Positions 11,930 through 23,946 are shown, numbered from the stretch's first letter. The stretch: DNA of 64,000 bases from Prionace glauca (GCA_037974335.1 CM075760.1:51044119-51108118), one strand, 5' to 3'. Numbers and translations are program-made. Notes: a model not told the origin generated them from the sequence alone.

Positions 11930-14240
11930 ATAAATTTTAAATAACGCTTACAAATTCAAGTGAGTCATGACTTACAAAGCTCATTCGGACACTAAGTCTT
12001 TGCTGCAATCACAAACTTCCCATGAACAAGTTTAATAGTAAAATTAATGTAAATCAAAGAGTTATTAATCGGTAATTTAACTCTATATTCACCACAGATT
12101 ATTTTATATTAATAATTTAGCAATAATCCCCTTTAATAGTTCTGTTGTGTATTTCACACAATTAACATTTTCCAGACTGGAAATATTTTGTGACAATTCC
12201 AGAAGCTATTTCAATGATAACCTGCTGTTTTCACAGCCGTGCTCAGTTGAACAAGATACTTTGCATTAATCGGTATATCCCAGATTAAATTCACATTTAC
12301 TGGAATACGAGTTTTGCAGAATAATTTCCTTTTTGGAAATTTTTGTATCCGATTATTAATTTTTTTCTATGCAATTGGAACCAGATTATCCGTTCTGAGT
12401 ATTTTTTTAAATTAGATACCGAGATAATTAATTACTTTTCGCATCTCAAAATTTGTGAAATTGTTTTGTGTTCCTCAATTGTTTTTACATTGTTTACGCT
12501 CAATGAAACTGAGCAGTTCTGGCGAAATGAAAATAAAATTGCCTTTGAATATTCTTGTAGGGATAAAGCAGAAAAGTTTCCGAAAATAAAATAAATATAT
12601 GTTAGGGCATTTTATTCATGTTAACTAATGGTTACATATTAAAAAAACATGAATTACAATTCACTGTACCTCTGTTAGGGACATTACACTGCCCTGAATC
12701 TGTTATATTCGAAGTCCTCATTTTCAGAAAAATAATTGCCCAGTTTTTGTGATTTGAGACAGTCAGGGAGAAATAGTTAAAAGGCAAAGGGAGTTTTAAA
12801 ATGAACATCAGGTTAATTTAAATTTTTAATTGATGTTTTCACTGTTGTAATTTGACCTTTGATCAATTAGAATCAAACAGTTTATAAAAATTTGACAGAC
12901 TGAACACAGTTTTCTGACAGATGGAATTCGCTGACACTCAAGTAAAATTGTTCAAATGATTGTCTTTGAATTGTAGTAAAGTGTCAACAGAAACTGGCTA
13001 CCGACTGACAATTAAATGCTTGAAATTCAAAAAGATTATATAAAAATAATATGATATTATATATACTATAAAAATAATATTAGCTCAGCACTTAATAACA
13101 TCATGTCTCCCATTAATGTCAAACACAGAATAAATGACAGAATGGAAGAATAAATGACAGAATGGAAGAATTCATACTAACTGAAGCTTATGTTTAATTC
13201 TTATTAAATATTATAATGAAGAAAAGGTTGAGACTTATATTCTGCATCGTGTTTTTAGCGTTACAGAGGATTTGAATCAATTATCGTCTCTGTGTTTGCA
13301 CTGTTTAATTCAGGTCTTCTTTAATTAAACAATGTGTTCAGTAATGAAGTTGTTATATGGGTGGCCTAAATTATTAAATCTAGGAAGCAGTATTATTGAT
13401 TTCAAACGGCCAGGCCGTTACAGTCTGGACAAACTCAGAAATCTGCATTTTTAACACGTTTGTTCGTTGTAATAAGATATTTGTAGTAAAAGTGAAAAAG
13501 TAAAATATTACAATGTGATTAGATTTAAGTAAATGAATGACAGATGTTTGAATGTTTCCATTCAGTAATTTGAAATTATAGTTTAACATTGAGATTTAAT
13601 TGTAACCTAATTATTTAACAATGTTGGGGGCAGAAGCACGTTTTGAATGATTGAAAACTCATTTTATTACAGAGAACAAATCAGCTGACAGGAGAGCTAA
13701 CTGACAATTAACAATAACTTAAAATGTAATATTAACGCTGATTAATTCAAAACAAAAGACCTTGAATATTGCACTAGCGTGCAAAATATCATCAGTCTTA
13801 GACAATATTTAATTGTATCAAAATGAATTCAAAAACAAAACATTTCGTTACTCAGCTGTGCTCGGCTCGATAAGTTGTTTTGCCTTGATAATTTTGTTGA
13901 TTACATTTAATTAAGAAATTAGATCCAATCAGGTAACGATTTTCAATGTAAATATTTCCCGGTTTGTTTAATTCTTAGTGTGTCACTATATCTCTGATAG
14001 GGATATTGAACTGTCCTGAATCTGTTATTTTTGCTCATTTTCAGCGAAATTACATTTTTACACAATTTTCGCGAAGTGATACAGGCAGAGAGAAATAATT
14101 AAAAGTCGAGAGGAGTTCTGAATACCTGTTTAATTTGAAATAGGTTATTGATTTTCTGTTGTAACTTGACTATTGATCAAAGAGAACCCAACAGTTTGAA
14201 ATTGACACATTGAACAGATCTTTCTGCTGGGAACTCGACT
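11930..14240 (+). repeat. Diverged direct duplication in the J-C intron (second set)
   Basis: Copy 1 (about 12000-12960) and copy 2 (about 13640-14240) share ordered blocks. Examples are CCTGAATCTGTTAT..T (12695 and 14019), CATTTTCAG..AAAT, GAGAAATA.TTAAAAG (12770 and 14090), TGTTGTAA.TTGAC..TTGATCAA (about 12844 and 14158) and ACAGTTT. A GT-poor, AT-rich tract lies between them. It reads as an old segmental duplication inside the intron. No coding sequence was recognised. Confidence 0.55.
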
Positions 14241-14249
14241 GTTGAACTG

Positions 14250-15270
14250 TTTGTGTCTGTTCTGTTTCTGGGCGTGTGGTCACTGTGTTGGGACCAGGAA
14301 TCTCCCTGACTGGTTATAAATCTTTTGATTCCTTCTCCTGTCCTGCAGGAAGTGAAATTTGATTTATTTCTTCAATACACTTGTATCTGTGGGAAATGTG
14401 ACTGTTTGACTCGGTGTCTCAGAAATTAAGTCCCTGAAGCATATTGTGTCTATCAGAGAAGCAGAAACATCGGACTTTAGAGGGAGAATTGGGTGATTTT
14501 TAAGCAGTGATGTACCGGCCTTGGGAATGTTCGATGAACAAATACAAAGTGAGATTTACTATATTGTGCTCCGTAGTACAGCAGCCCCTGAACTGTTTAG
14601 TTTGACAGTTGAAGGGTCAAATTCAGTTGCATATTATTTTTAATCTTCTAAAGGCATTTTAGAGACATTTGCGCGGCCAGAATTTTTAATCTAATTGTTC
14701 CTTCATAAAGTGTTGATATGAAGCATCCTTGAACAACTGCAGTCCATATGCTGCAGGCATCCGCCCTGCTGTTAGGCAGGAAGTTCCAGGATTTTGACCC
14801 AGCGATTATGAATGAATTGAGAAATTGTTTCAGGTCAGGATGGTGTGTGTTTTGGAGGGAAGCTTACAGGTTATAGTGTTTCAGATGTGGCTGCTGCCCT
14901 TGTCCTGTTAGGATGTAAAGGCAGCGGGTTTGGACAGTGTAATCTATGGAGCCTTGGTGAATTGCTGCAGTGCATGTTGTATATAATGCACACAGTGCTG
15001 ACACTGCTTGTTAGTGATGGAGAGAGTAAATAGGGTGAATGAGGGGCCGGGTAATCTTGTGGGTGGCTTTGCCCTGGATTGTGTCAGATTCCGTGAGGTT
15101 TTACAAGTTTCTCTCATTGAGGAAAGAGGAAATTATTTAATTGAGACTGACTTGTGAAAGATTTAAATGTTTTTCCAACACTTGCCCCACAGTCCGCGTT
15201 GTGCTCGCTTGTCACTCCCACTTACTGTGCGAGTGGGTGAGTATGTGTGGAGTGAGGGTGCTTTTCCAGA
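14250..15270. other. J-C intron, unique-looking stretch
   Basis: No repeat, exon or RNA gene could be supported here. The 62-residue open frame at 14845 has no recognisable homology. Confidence 0.4.
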
Positions 15271-15863
15271 CTGAATCAGCCAGATAGAGACTTACACACA
15301 TCACACACTCTCACACACATAAATACACACAGAGAGACGCTCATATTCTCTCACACATACACACGCACACTTACTTTCTCTCTCATACGATATCTCACAC
15401 ACATTCTCTTTCTCTCACGGTCTACATACTCTGTCTCAAATACAAATCCAGACATACTCTCACTCTCTCAATCAGTCTCTCACATCTCATACACAAAAAC
15501 ACTCACACGCACACATCTCCACACACATTCTCTCTTACACGCAGACACACACACACATAAGCATAGTCTCATGCTCTCACACACGCAATCTCTCTCCCTC
15601 ACTCTGTCACACACGCTCAAGTTGTCTCACATTTATTCACACACACTCTCTCACAATTCCTCTTGCACTTGCATCTCTCTCTCTCTCTCTCACACACACA
15701 TATTTCTATCTCTGTTGCACAGATTATCTCACACCTGTACATTCTTGCTCTCTCTCACACTAGCTCGCTCACACTCTCTCACAAACATAGACCTATGCAC
15801 ACACTTCAACTTACACACAGACACAGTCTCTCACATAAGCACAGTCTCGCGCAAACATTCTCT

Positions 15864-15910
<47 letters not shown>

Positions 15911-16190
15911 ACTTTGCTTCTGTCACCCACACACATTGCACACATCTTTCTCACTCACACACAATCCCGTGCACACTTCCACACACACATGAACAGGATG
16001 TTTGCTTTCTAGTAGGCACACTGCCCCCTCTTGCAAACGCAGCCCACTGTCTCACACATGTGCAAACACAATCTGTCACACACAGGCACCTTCACACACA
16101 CATTCACCCCTCTCTCTATCAAACACACACCCAAACACCCTCTCACACACTTTCCACCTCACATACGTCAGAGAGACTGTCATTTACATC
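15270..16190 (+). repeat. CA/CT-rich simple-sequence tract
   Basis: About 0.9 kb of interspersed CACACA, CTCTCA and CTCTCT with a pure (CA)n run near 15864-15902. The strand is strongly pyrimidine-rich with C on the plus strand. Long open frames made of His, Ser, Thr and Leu are by-products of the repeat and are not genes. Confidence 0.9.
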
Positions 16191-16490
16191 GTAGAATAGA
16201 GTCACGAGATCCTACCGTACAGAAGGAGGCCATTCAGCCCATCAAGTCTGCATCAACAGGAATCCCACCAAAGCCCTATCCCCATAACCACATGTGTTTA
16301 CTCTAACTAGACCTCCTGAACCTATTCGCACGGCCAGTCCCCTGAACCCAAACGTCTTTGGACTGCGGGAGGAAACAGGAGCATCCGAAGGAAACCCAAG
16401 CAGACACGGGGTGAACTTACTAACTCCATACACAATGACCCATATCGGGAACTGAACTGTGAGGCAGCAGCGTTAATCACCGTGCACCTC
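16190..16490 (-). mobile_element. tRNA-derived SINE, minus orientation
   Basis: Contains the tail motif GGAGGCCATTCAGCCC (the reverse form of the CR1/SINE 3' tail), then TTTGGACTGCGGGAGGAAAC and GAACTGTGAGGCAGCAGCGTTAATC, the reverse complement of the tRNA-like head with its A box. It is diverged from the copies at 43490 and 57090. It separates the two large simple-sequence blocks of the intron. Confidence 0.75.
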
Positions 16491-17074
16491 GGCCTCCCCC
16501 TCCCCCTCCCCCACTAACATTTGAATGAGGGTGGGATCGAGGAGCCCGAGTAAAACTCAAGTGAATACGTTTCAGCGGGAAATTCTTCTCTGTTTGGAGT
16601 CATATTTAGCACAAAGCAAGATGGTGATGGTTGTTGGAGGTCAAACATCTAAGTTGAGAAATCACTGCAGGAGTTCGGCAGGGGACTGTTCTGGAACCAA
16701 CAATCTTCTATTGCTTCATCAATGACACATTCCATCCAACATGAGGTCAGAAGTAGGGATTTCCATGTGTTACACCGGACACAAAGACACAATCAATAAG
16801 GAGGGATCTGGCTGAGACTAAGTCCGCCTGGCTCCCCAATACTGGTGTAAACTTAGTGTTTGATTCCTGTGTGACCCAGTTTTGCTGGAAGCTTCCCTTC
16901 CAGCTCCCTCAGTCTGTCTATTTGTTCACTGATCCGTGTTTCTGAAAGAAAGGCCCCGACATTAAAGCAGCTGCCCGGTGATCTACACTGATTCCTGACT
17001 TTACACAGCCCTGTTACTGAAAGCTGATCAATGGAGAGAATCGGGAAAAGATCGATGGAGAGGGAGAGGAGGAG

Positions 17075-18415
17075 GTGGCTCACTGACTCTCTCACCCTCA
17101 CCCACACTGACTCACTCACCCTCAATCTCTCATCCTCACTCAAAGAACTTCACTCACTCACCTTATCTTACCTACCTTCCCTTGCAGACACACTTTCTCT
17201 CTCACTCTCCCTCATTCACTCACCTTCAGTCACTCAACCACAGTCACCCCCACTCACTCACCCTCATTCACTCTCCCTCACTCACTCATTCTCATTCACG
17301 CCTATTCTCTCACACTCACTCACTCAACCTTGCTCACTCATCCACCCTCACGCTCTCGCCCTCACGCACTCGCCCTCACGCACTCAACCGCACGCACTCA
17401 ACCTCACGCACTCACTGATCCTGATTCACCCTGCGTCACTCACCCTCACACACTCACTCACTCATTCGCTCACTCACTCTCACCCATTCTCACTCACTCA
17501 CTCACAAGCTCTCACCCTAATTCAACCTCACTCGTTCACTCAAACACACGTCCTGACTCACTCATCCTCATACTCACTCACTCACAATCACTCACTCATA
17601 CTCGCTCATTCACTCTCACCCATCCTCACACTCACCCACAAGCTCTCACACACCCTCATTTAACCTCACTCATTCACTCAAACACACGCCCTGACTCACG
17701 TATCCTCACACCCTCACTGACTCAGTCACATTCGCTCATTCACCTCCATTCACTCACTGTCACACCCTTAGTCATGCACCCACATTCACTCACCCTCACG
17801 CACCCTCAATCACGCGCCTTCATTAAATCACTGTCACTGAGCCACCCACACTCGTACACCATCACTCACTCAACCTCACTCACGAAACCTCACTCACTGA
17901 CTTCGACCCTCAGTCAGTCACCAACATTCATACTCACCTTCATCCATTCGTCCCAAAAATCCACCCTCACTGACCCAGTCTTACTCAGTCTCACTCACCC
18001 TCAATAACACATCCTGACTCACTCAAACTCACCCCTCACTTACTCAGTTACATTCACTCCCTCACCCTCACTCACTCAATCTCACTCACTTTCACTCACC
18101 CACCTCCACTAACCTTCACACATGCTCACTCACTCTCCCTCATTCTTTCAATCTTGCTTACCTACATTCATCCAGCCACCTTCACTCACATTCTGCCTCC
18201 TTCAGTCCTACCCTCTCTCACACAGTCACTTACTCACGCTCTCTTACCCACACCCGCACTTGCTCACCCTCAATCACTCATCGTCACTCAAAGGACATCG
18301 CTCATTCACACTCACTTACCCACCTTCCGTCACACATACACCACTACTCATCCACTCTCACTCATTTACTCACCGTCACACACTCACATTCTCTCACTCA
18401 CACTCACTAAATCTG
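17075..18415 (+). repeat. CTCACTCA-type minisatellite
   Basis: About 1.3 kb of degenerate units such as CTCACTCACCCTCA with interspersed ACGCACTCA. The plus strand is C-rich and almost free of G, so the G-rich strand is the minus strand. Local higher-order periodicity is visible (for example blocks repeating ACACGC..CTGACTCA). Open frames in this block are repeat artefacts. Confidence 0.92.
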
Positions 18416-18534
18416 TCTGGCGAAGGTCTGCAACGAGAGAGAAGAAAGATCTCAAGCAGCAGTTTGGTGTTTAAATGTGGGAGCTGCCCTGGGAATGCAG
18501 AGAACTGAAGGGAATCGCTGGGGGCTCGGGTCAG

Positions 18535-19320
18535 ACAATGACAAAGAGTCAGGTGAGAACAGGAGGCGAGGGAAAGGGCAGAGAACCGGGGTGGGGGTGG
18601 GCTGAGAGCCAGGGGAAACAGCAGAGAGCTGGGGAAAGGGCAGAGAGCCGGGGTGGGGGTGGGCTGAGAGCCAGGGGAAACAGCAGAGAGCTGGGGAAAG
18701 GGCAGAGAGCCGGGGTGGGGGTGGGCTGAGAGCCACGGGAAACAGCAGAGAGCTGGGGAAAGGCCAGAGAGGCGGGGGAAAGTGCACGCAGCCGGGGAAC
18801 AGGGCGGAAAGCAAGGGGAAAGGGCAGAGAGAGTGGAGAAAGGACAGGGAGCAGAGGGAAAGGGCAGAGAGATCAGTGAAAGGGGGGAGAGCCGAAAGAA
18901 AGGGCAGAGAGATGGGGGAAAGGGCAGAAAGACCAGGGAAAGGAGCGAGAACCAGGAGAAAGGCAGGAAGGCACGAACAATGGCAGGGAGGCAGGAGAAA
19001 GGCCAGAGAGCCGAGGAAAAGGGCAGAAAGAGCAGGGGAAAGGGCAGGAGAGTCAGGGGGAAAGGTCAGAGAGCTGGGGGAAAGAAGAAAGAGGGTAGGG
19101 ACCAGGGACAGAGGGCAGAGAGCTGACGGAACGTGTAAGGGGCTGAGGGAAAGAGCAGAGAGCTGGGGGAGAAGGCACAGAGCTGGACGGAAGTGTAGAG
19201 AGCCAGGTGGAAATACCGGGAGCTGGATAAAAGGGGAAAAGAGCCACCGCGAAAGGCAGAGAGCCACGGGAAAGGGCAAAGAGCTGGGGAAATGAGCAGA
19301 GAGCGGGAGATGGATGGCGG
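18535..19320 (+). repeat. G-rich AGCT-containing purine tract, switch-like
   Basis: Three tandem 62-bp units (starting at about 18586, 18648 and 18710) contain CCGGGGTGGGGGTGGG and CAGAGAGCTGGGGAAAGG. They are followed to 19310 by degenerate GGGGAAAGGGCAGAGAG units. I count nine AGCT tetramers between 18627 and 19285 (starting 18627, 18689, 18751, 19072, 19121, 19161, 19181, 19221, 19282), all as GAGCT or GGAGCT. G lies on the non-template strand just upstream of CH1. Mammalian Smu is likewise a G-rich repeat with GAGCT and GGGGT between J and Cmu. Function as a switch region is inference. Confidence 0.6.
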
Positions 19321-19621
19321 AGTGAGGAGGTTCAGAATAGAGCTAGCACCACAATCAGTTCATCTGTAATCTCAGTGAATGATAGAGGAAACTTCAAATC
19401 CCGAATGGCCAAGTCTTGCCAATGTATGATCCGTCAATGAGTCAATGTTGCATTTATTTGAATTTATAATCACATGTAGAGTTTCCTGATCCTTCAGTAC
19501 GTATTCATTCCGGAGGTATTTTTGAATCAAAGTCACAATCTCCGTTTTGTGGATTGAGAGACAGTGAGTTGGAGAGAGGAAGGGGCTTCAATCAGTTTGA
19601 ACCCAGGCAATTTCCAAAACT

Positions 19622-19770
19622 AGTGTGGAGATGCCGGAGTGAGGTTGTTGTGGACACAGTAAGGATCTCACTGCACCAGGTTAAAGTCCAACAGGTTTAT
19701 TTGGAATGACAAGCCGTTGGAGCTCCCTCATCAAGTGAGAGGATGATATGAACGAAGTGTTGTTGTTTGA
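19622..19770 (+). repeat. Truncated shark foldback-type repeat
   Basis: GTGTGGAGATGCCGGAGTGA, then GGACACAGTAAGGATCTCAC and ACCAGGTTAAAGTCCAACAG show the head of the same family seen complete at 28488 and 29619. The copy is diverged and stops after a region ending CCCTCATCAAGTGAG. Confidence 0.7.
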
Positions 19771-20023
19771 GAAATAAATGGTTACCGCAATAATGGAGAC
19801 AATCTTTGATCTTCTCTGTTAATCTCATGAATGACATGTCATTTTGAGACTAACAGAATGTGTTCTTTTTCCTTGCTAATTTGATAGAAGTGGAGAAAGG
19901 GATATGAGGTTCTGCAGAGATGACAATTCCCAAATGATAGAAGTAACATAATCTCAAAGGTGGATGTATGTTTTAATCAGGAAGTGTTAGGAAAGTCCAT
20001 AATTTTAATCAATGTTTGAGATA

Positions 20024-20195
20024 GAAACATAGAAAATAGAAGCCGGAGTAGACCATTCGGCCCATTGAGCCGACTCCACCATTCACTTTGGTCAGAGCTC
20101 ATCAATATCCTGATCATATCTACTACCCACATCCCTTCATCCCTTCAACGCCAAAAGCTATATCTAATACAGAAACATATTTGTAACAATATGTT
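20024..20195 (-). mobile_element. CR1 LINE 3'-tail fragment
   Basis: AGAAACATAGAAAATAGAAG, then ATTCGGCCC and GAGCCGACTCCACCATTCA are the reverse form of the CR1-type 3' terminus also seen at 26304 and 59556. The fragment ends about 60 bases before the CH1 acceptor. Confidence 0.65.
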
Positions 20196-20254
20196 TGATG
20201 ACTTAATAAACGCAAATAAGAGTCTAACTTGTTCAATTGGCTATTCTTTCCCAG

Positions 20255-20554
20255 CGACACCGTCTCCGCCCACTCTCTACGGCCTGGTCTCCTCCTGTCA
20301 GCAGCAGAACTCCGGCGGCTCCATCACTTACGGCTGTTTGGCGATGGATTACCTTCCAGATGTCTCCAAAGTGACATGGAAGAAAAATGGGCAGCCGTTC
20401 ACCACTGGGTTTAAGACGTACCCGTCAGTGCGAAACACGAAGGGAACCTACACCCTGAGCAGCCAGTTAACCATCAGCGACTCAGCGGGAGAATGTCCCA
20501 GAATTGACTGTGAGGTTCAACACAGCAGCTCAGTCAAGAGCGTTGAAATAACAT
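20255..20554 (+). CDS. IgM constant exon CH1 (Cmu1)
   Basis: A 300-nt exon bounded by a TTTCCCAG acceptor and a GTAAGT donor, phase 1 at both ends, encoding the first constant Ig domain that contacts the light chain. Residues begin (A)[14 protein letters not shown]. The intradomain cysteines are in YGCLAMDY and IDCEVQH and the core Trp is in VTWKKNG. The extra Cys in SSCQQQ near the N-terminus is a candidate for the disulfide to light chain. The exon is open throughout. The open frame extends upstream into intron but the acceptor fixes the boundary. Confidence 0.96.
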
Positions 20555-20763
20555 GTAAGTGTTATGGAGCTTGTGTGAAACACAAACACTGTGGTTAGCA
20601 TGTAGGGCCTTGGTTATTACTCAGTTAAACAGATGTGCATAATCCAGACCCCTGGATTGTTCCGGCTAGTGTCTATAGACTGCAAATGAGTTGCTAATAT
20701 CAACAAAAGTTTAATAGATCCACATCTTCGGCAGGAAATGACGAATATGCTTTTTTTCTGAAG

Positions 20764-21075
20764 GTCCTCAAGTTTTCCATCCAACCGTTATCCTCACCGT
20801 GAGTTCGAGTGAAGAAATCTCAAGCAGCAAATTTGCAACCATCGTCTGTTCAATCATCGATTTCCAGCCAGGGTCAATGGAAGTGAGTTGGCTGAAGAAT
20901 GGGGAACCCACGCATTCAGGAATTGTCACCTCTCCCCCCTATCGATTGAACGGGAACTTCTCGGCCAGCAGTCGGCTGACAGTCTCCGTTGGGGAACGGT
21001 TCAGCAAAGCGGTCTATACCTGCCAGGTCACTCACCGAGGAGACACTCAGAGTCTGAACATCAGCGTATCTCGGG
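20764..21075 (+). CDS. IgM constant exon CH2 (Cmu2)
   Basis: A 312-nt exon with a TCTGAAG acceptor and a GTAAGA donor, phase 1 at both ends. It begins [17 protein letters not shown] and has the domain cysteines in IVCSIIDF and YTCQVTHRG, Trp in VSWLKNG, and ends LNISVSR. The sequon NIS lies near the end. Presence of CH2 shows this is a conventional shark IgM cluster and not the short germline-joined IgM1gj form, which lacks CH2 (family knowledge). The upstream intron is only 209 bp. Confidence 0.95.
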
Positions 21076-21971
21076 GTAAGAGACTCAAATCGTGCATAAA
21101 ATATACCATTCTGATGTTAATTGGAATTAGGGATCGATTAAAGTTAGTACAAAGCATCGAACAATTTCTAAGTTATTGTCATGTATTTTACTGCATTTGG
21201 ACAGCGCTACTCAGATTTTCATCACAACAGCAATTTTTGTTATTGCTTCCTGAGATGTGCATTTATATTCCATCCCTGACAGCACTTAAGTGTCAACCAC
21301 TTTGCTGTGAATCTGGAGTCACATGCATGCCAGGCCAGATAAAGACAGCAGGTTTACTTTTCTAAAGGACATTCGTGAACCAGGTGGGCTTTTACAACAA
21401 AGGCTTCATGGTGATCATTTGACTTTTAATCACTGATTTTTATTAAATTCCCATTTCACCATCTGCAGTGGTGAGATTCGAATCTATTTCCCCAGAGTGT
21501 CGCCCTATGTTACAACCCCATCGACAACACACCATGCCACTGTCTCCTTTTCAAATAATGTTCCCTTCTGTCTTGAAGTGAGTGAGGTGGCCTTGACGTG
21601 ACCTTTTTTTTTCTTGAGACAGCCGGTAAGACTTGGAGAGACAGTGGGTATCGGAGTGTTTCACAGTTCACAGCACAGGGGTAAAATATTGCAAAATGCA
21701 TCTTAACCTTATAAAGCAACGGCCAGTACTTTGTTCCTGAGTTCAGGATGGTATTAGTTGTAATGCTGATTCATGAGAATGATACAGCAGCTACAATACT
21801 TTAATAAAGGGAATAATTTCATAGAACAAGCTGGTTTGCCATCGCCTATAGAAATTGAAAGGCGATAGTTGGAGATTGATACCTCGAAGGCAACTTGGTC
21901 TCCTTCAGGCTGAAGACTACTGTCCTGCTTCTGAAGGGGAACTAGGGTTGATTTTAATTTTTCATTCACAG

Positions 21972-22280
21972 ACCCTCTCGAATGCCATGAATCTACGGTG
22001 AAGATACAGCCACCACCAATAGAACAGGTCTTACTGGAGGCGACCGCGACCTTAACCTGCATCATTTCTCATGCTCCTTATGGAGTTAACGTGTCCTGGA
22101 TCCGAGACAGGAAGTATTTGAAATCAGAGATTGCCGAAAAGCCCGGAGCGGATCCCGACAGCGTGATCAGCAAATTAAACATCTCCACACAAGCCTGGCT
22201 GAGTGCGGCTGTGTTTGAGTGCGTGGTGAACCATCAGGATCTGCCGACTCCTTTAAGAGCATCTATCCACAAGGAAACAG
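21972..22280 (+). CDS. IgM constant exon CH3 (Cmu3)
   Basis: A 309-nt exon with a TTCACAG acceptor and a GTGAGC donor. It begins [16 protein letters not shown]. The Cys in LECHES is a candidate inter-heavy-chain cysteine. Domain cysteines are in LTCIISHA and FECVVNHQ and the core Trp in VSWIRDRK. Sequon-like sites include NVS and NIS. The exon is open. The following intron (1247 bp) contains a CR1 LINE fragment in the same orientation. Confidence 0.95.
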
Positions 22281-22305
22281 GTGAGCTGAGAGATTGAAGC
22301 AATAA

Positions 22306-23036
22306 ATGTGGGGTCAAAATGTAGGTAGGGTTCTGAGGATTGTGGAGGAACTGAAAGATCTTGGGGTTCATATTCCCAGATCTCTAAAGGTTACCACTCA
22401 AGTGGATAGAGCCGTGAAGAAGACCTATTGTGTTTTACCGGTTATTTATAGGGAGTTTGAGTTGAAGGCTGTGGGGTTATGCTGCAACTATATCGGATCA
22501 CATTTGGAATATTGAGTGCAGTTCTGGTAACCTCACTATAAGAAGGATGTGGGAGCATTGGAGAGAGTGCAGTGGAGATTTACCAGGATGCTGCCTGGTT
22601 TGGAGGGTAGGTCTTATGAGGAAAGGTTGAGAGAGCTGGGGCTTTCCTCTTCAGAACAGAGGAGGATCAAAGGCGACTTAAAAGAGATGTATAAGATGAT
22701 GAGGAGGATAGATAGAGTGGACGTGCAGAGAATATTTCCTCAGGTGGATGCAGCTGTTACTAGGGGGCATAAATTTAAGGTTCATGGTGGGAGATATAGG
22801 AGGGATGTCCAAGGTACATTATTCACTCACAGAATGGTGGGGTGTAGAATACACTGCCTGCTGCGATAGTGGAGTCGGACACTTTGAGAAGTGTCAAGCC
22901 GTTTTTGGATAGGCTCATGGAGCACACCAGAATGATAGGGAGTGGGATAGCTTGATCTTAGGATTGGACATAGTTCGGCACAGCATTGAGGGCCATAGGG
23001 CCTGTACTGTGCTGTACTATTCTATGTTTCAATGTT
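22306..23036 (+). mobile_element. CR1 LINE 3' fragment in the CH3-CH4 intron
   Basis: Encodes the C-terminal tail of a CR1 reverse transcriptase in broken frames (DLGVHIPRSLKVTTQV, ALERVQWRFTRMLPGLEG, SYEERLRELGLSSSEQRR, FTHRMVG). It then shows the 3' UTR and ends near TTCTATGTTTCAATGTTTCT, the usual microsatellite-like CR1 tail. It starts 25 bases inside the intron, close to the CH3 donor, without touching the splice site. Confidence 0.88.
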
Positions 23037-23527
23037 TCTATGTAAATGCATCTCTGTGGCTATCTCCAGTGGAAGTGTACAAGTCAATATTTAATATTCA
23101 GTGCATTAATGGTCTCCCCTGAATGGAAAAAAAAACTACAACGAAGCGACTATGGGCCGATCGATATTTTTATGGGGAGTTTGATGTGTTGATGAATGAA
23201 AAGTGAACTGAAGGCGATGTTACTGGGTTTATATCGAAGAAGAAGGGGGGAGTCTGATGTGGTGCATCAAAACTAGGAAACCAATAAGAAAAGTGGATCA
23301 GTTCGGCCGAATGGCCTGATTCTGTGCTGTAAAATTTCTGAAACTTCCCAGTCAGCCCCCCTGAGTTATTTGAGAAAACAATTGTGTTCACCTCCCCTCC
23401 AAGCTGGAAGTCAAAAATGGAAACATTTAAAAGCAAAAACGAAGGACACTTTCCTGATATCTCACCAGCGGTTTCATTGTCTCCAGGATTCTCCAGTTTA
23501 TTGACATTTATTGTACATTTTCTGCAG

Positions 23528-23919
23528 ATCCAAATCCGCGGGAACCGGTCGTCTCTGTCCTCCTGCCCTCGGCAGAAGAAGTCTCCGCTCAGAGTTTCGT
23601 CTCCCTCAGCTGCTTAGTGAGAGGTTTCTCCCCCCGAGAGATCTTCGTCAAGTGGACCGTCAACGACAAGCCGGTGAATCCCGGGAACTACAGGAACACC
23701 GAGGTGGTGGCGGAGAACGGCAATCGCTCCTTCTTCATGTACAGCCTGTTATCCATTGCAGCAGAGGAATGGTCCAGCGGCGCTTCTTACTCCTGTGTGG
23801 TGGGACATGAAGCCATCCCCTTGAAGATCATCAACAGAACAGTTGACAAATCCAGCGGTAAACCCAGTTTTGTGAACATTTCCCTTGCACTGATGGACAC
23901 TGTTAATTCATGTCAATGA
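23528..23919 (+). CDS. IgM constant exon CH4 with secretory tail (Cmu4)
   Basis: A 392-nt exon with a TTTCTGCAG acceptor. It begins [20 protein letters not shown] and has domain cysteines in LSCLVRGF and YSCVVGHEA and Trp in VKWTVNDK. After DKSS it reads [20 protein letters not shown] and stop, the conserved mu secretory tailpiece with a NIS glycosylation site and penultimate Cys used for polymerisation (family knowledge). An internal donor (GT at 23858) inside the codon after AGC allows splicing in phase to TM1, the usual switch between secreted and membrane IgM. Confidence 0.97.
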
Positions 23920-23946
23920 GAATCACCCGGTTACATTAAAAACTAC

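Noticed and set aside
15571-16194. A 207-residue open frame rich in His, Ser, Thr and Leu
   Set aside because: It is a translation of the CA/CT simple repeat; all frames there are open for the same reason.
17031-18508. Several 100-225-residue frames rich in Ser, His, Leu and Thr
   Set aside because: They come from the CTCACTCA minisatellite in an intron and have no domain.
18452-19295. Pro/Leu/Ser-rich minus frame of 275 residues and Glu/Gly/Arg-rich plus frames
   Set aside because: By-products of the purine-rich repeat; no splice context or homology.
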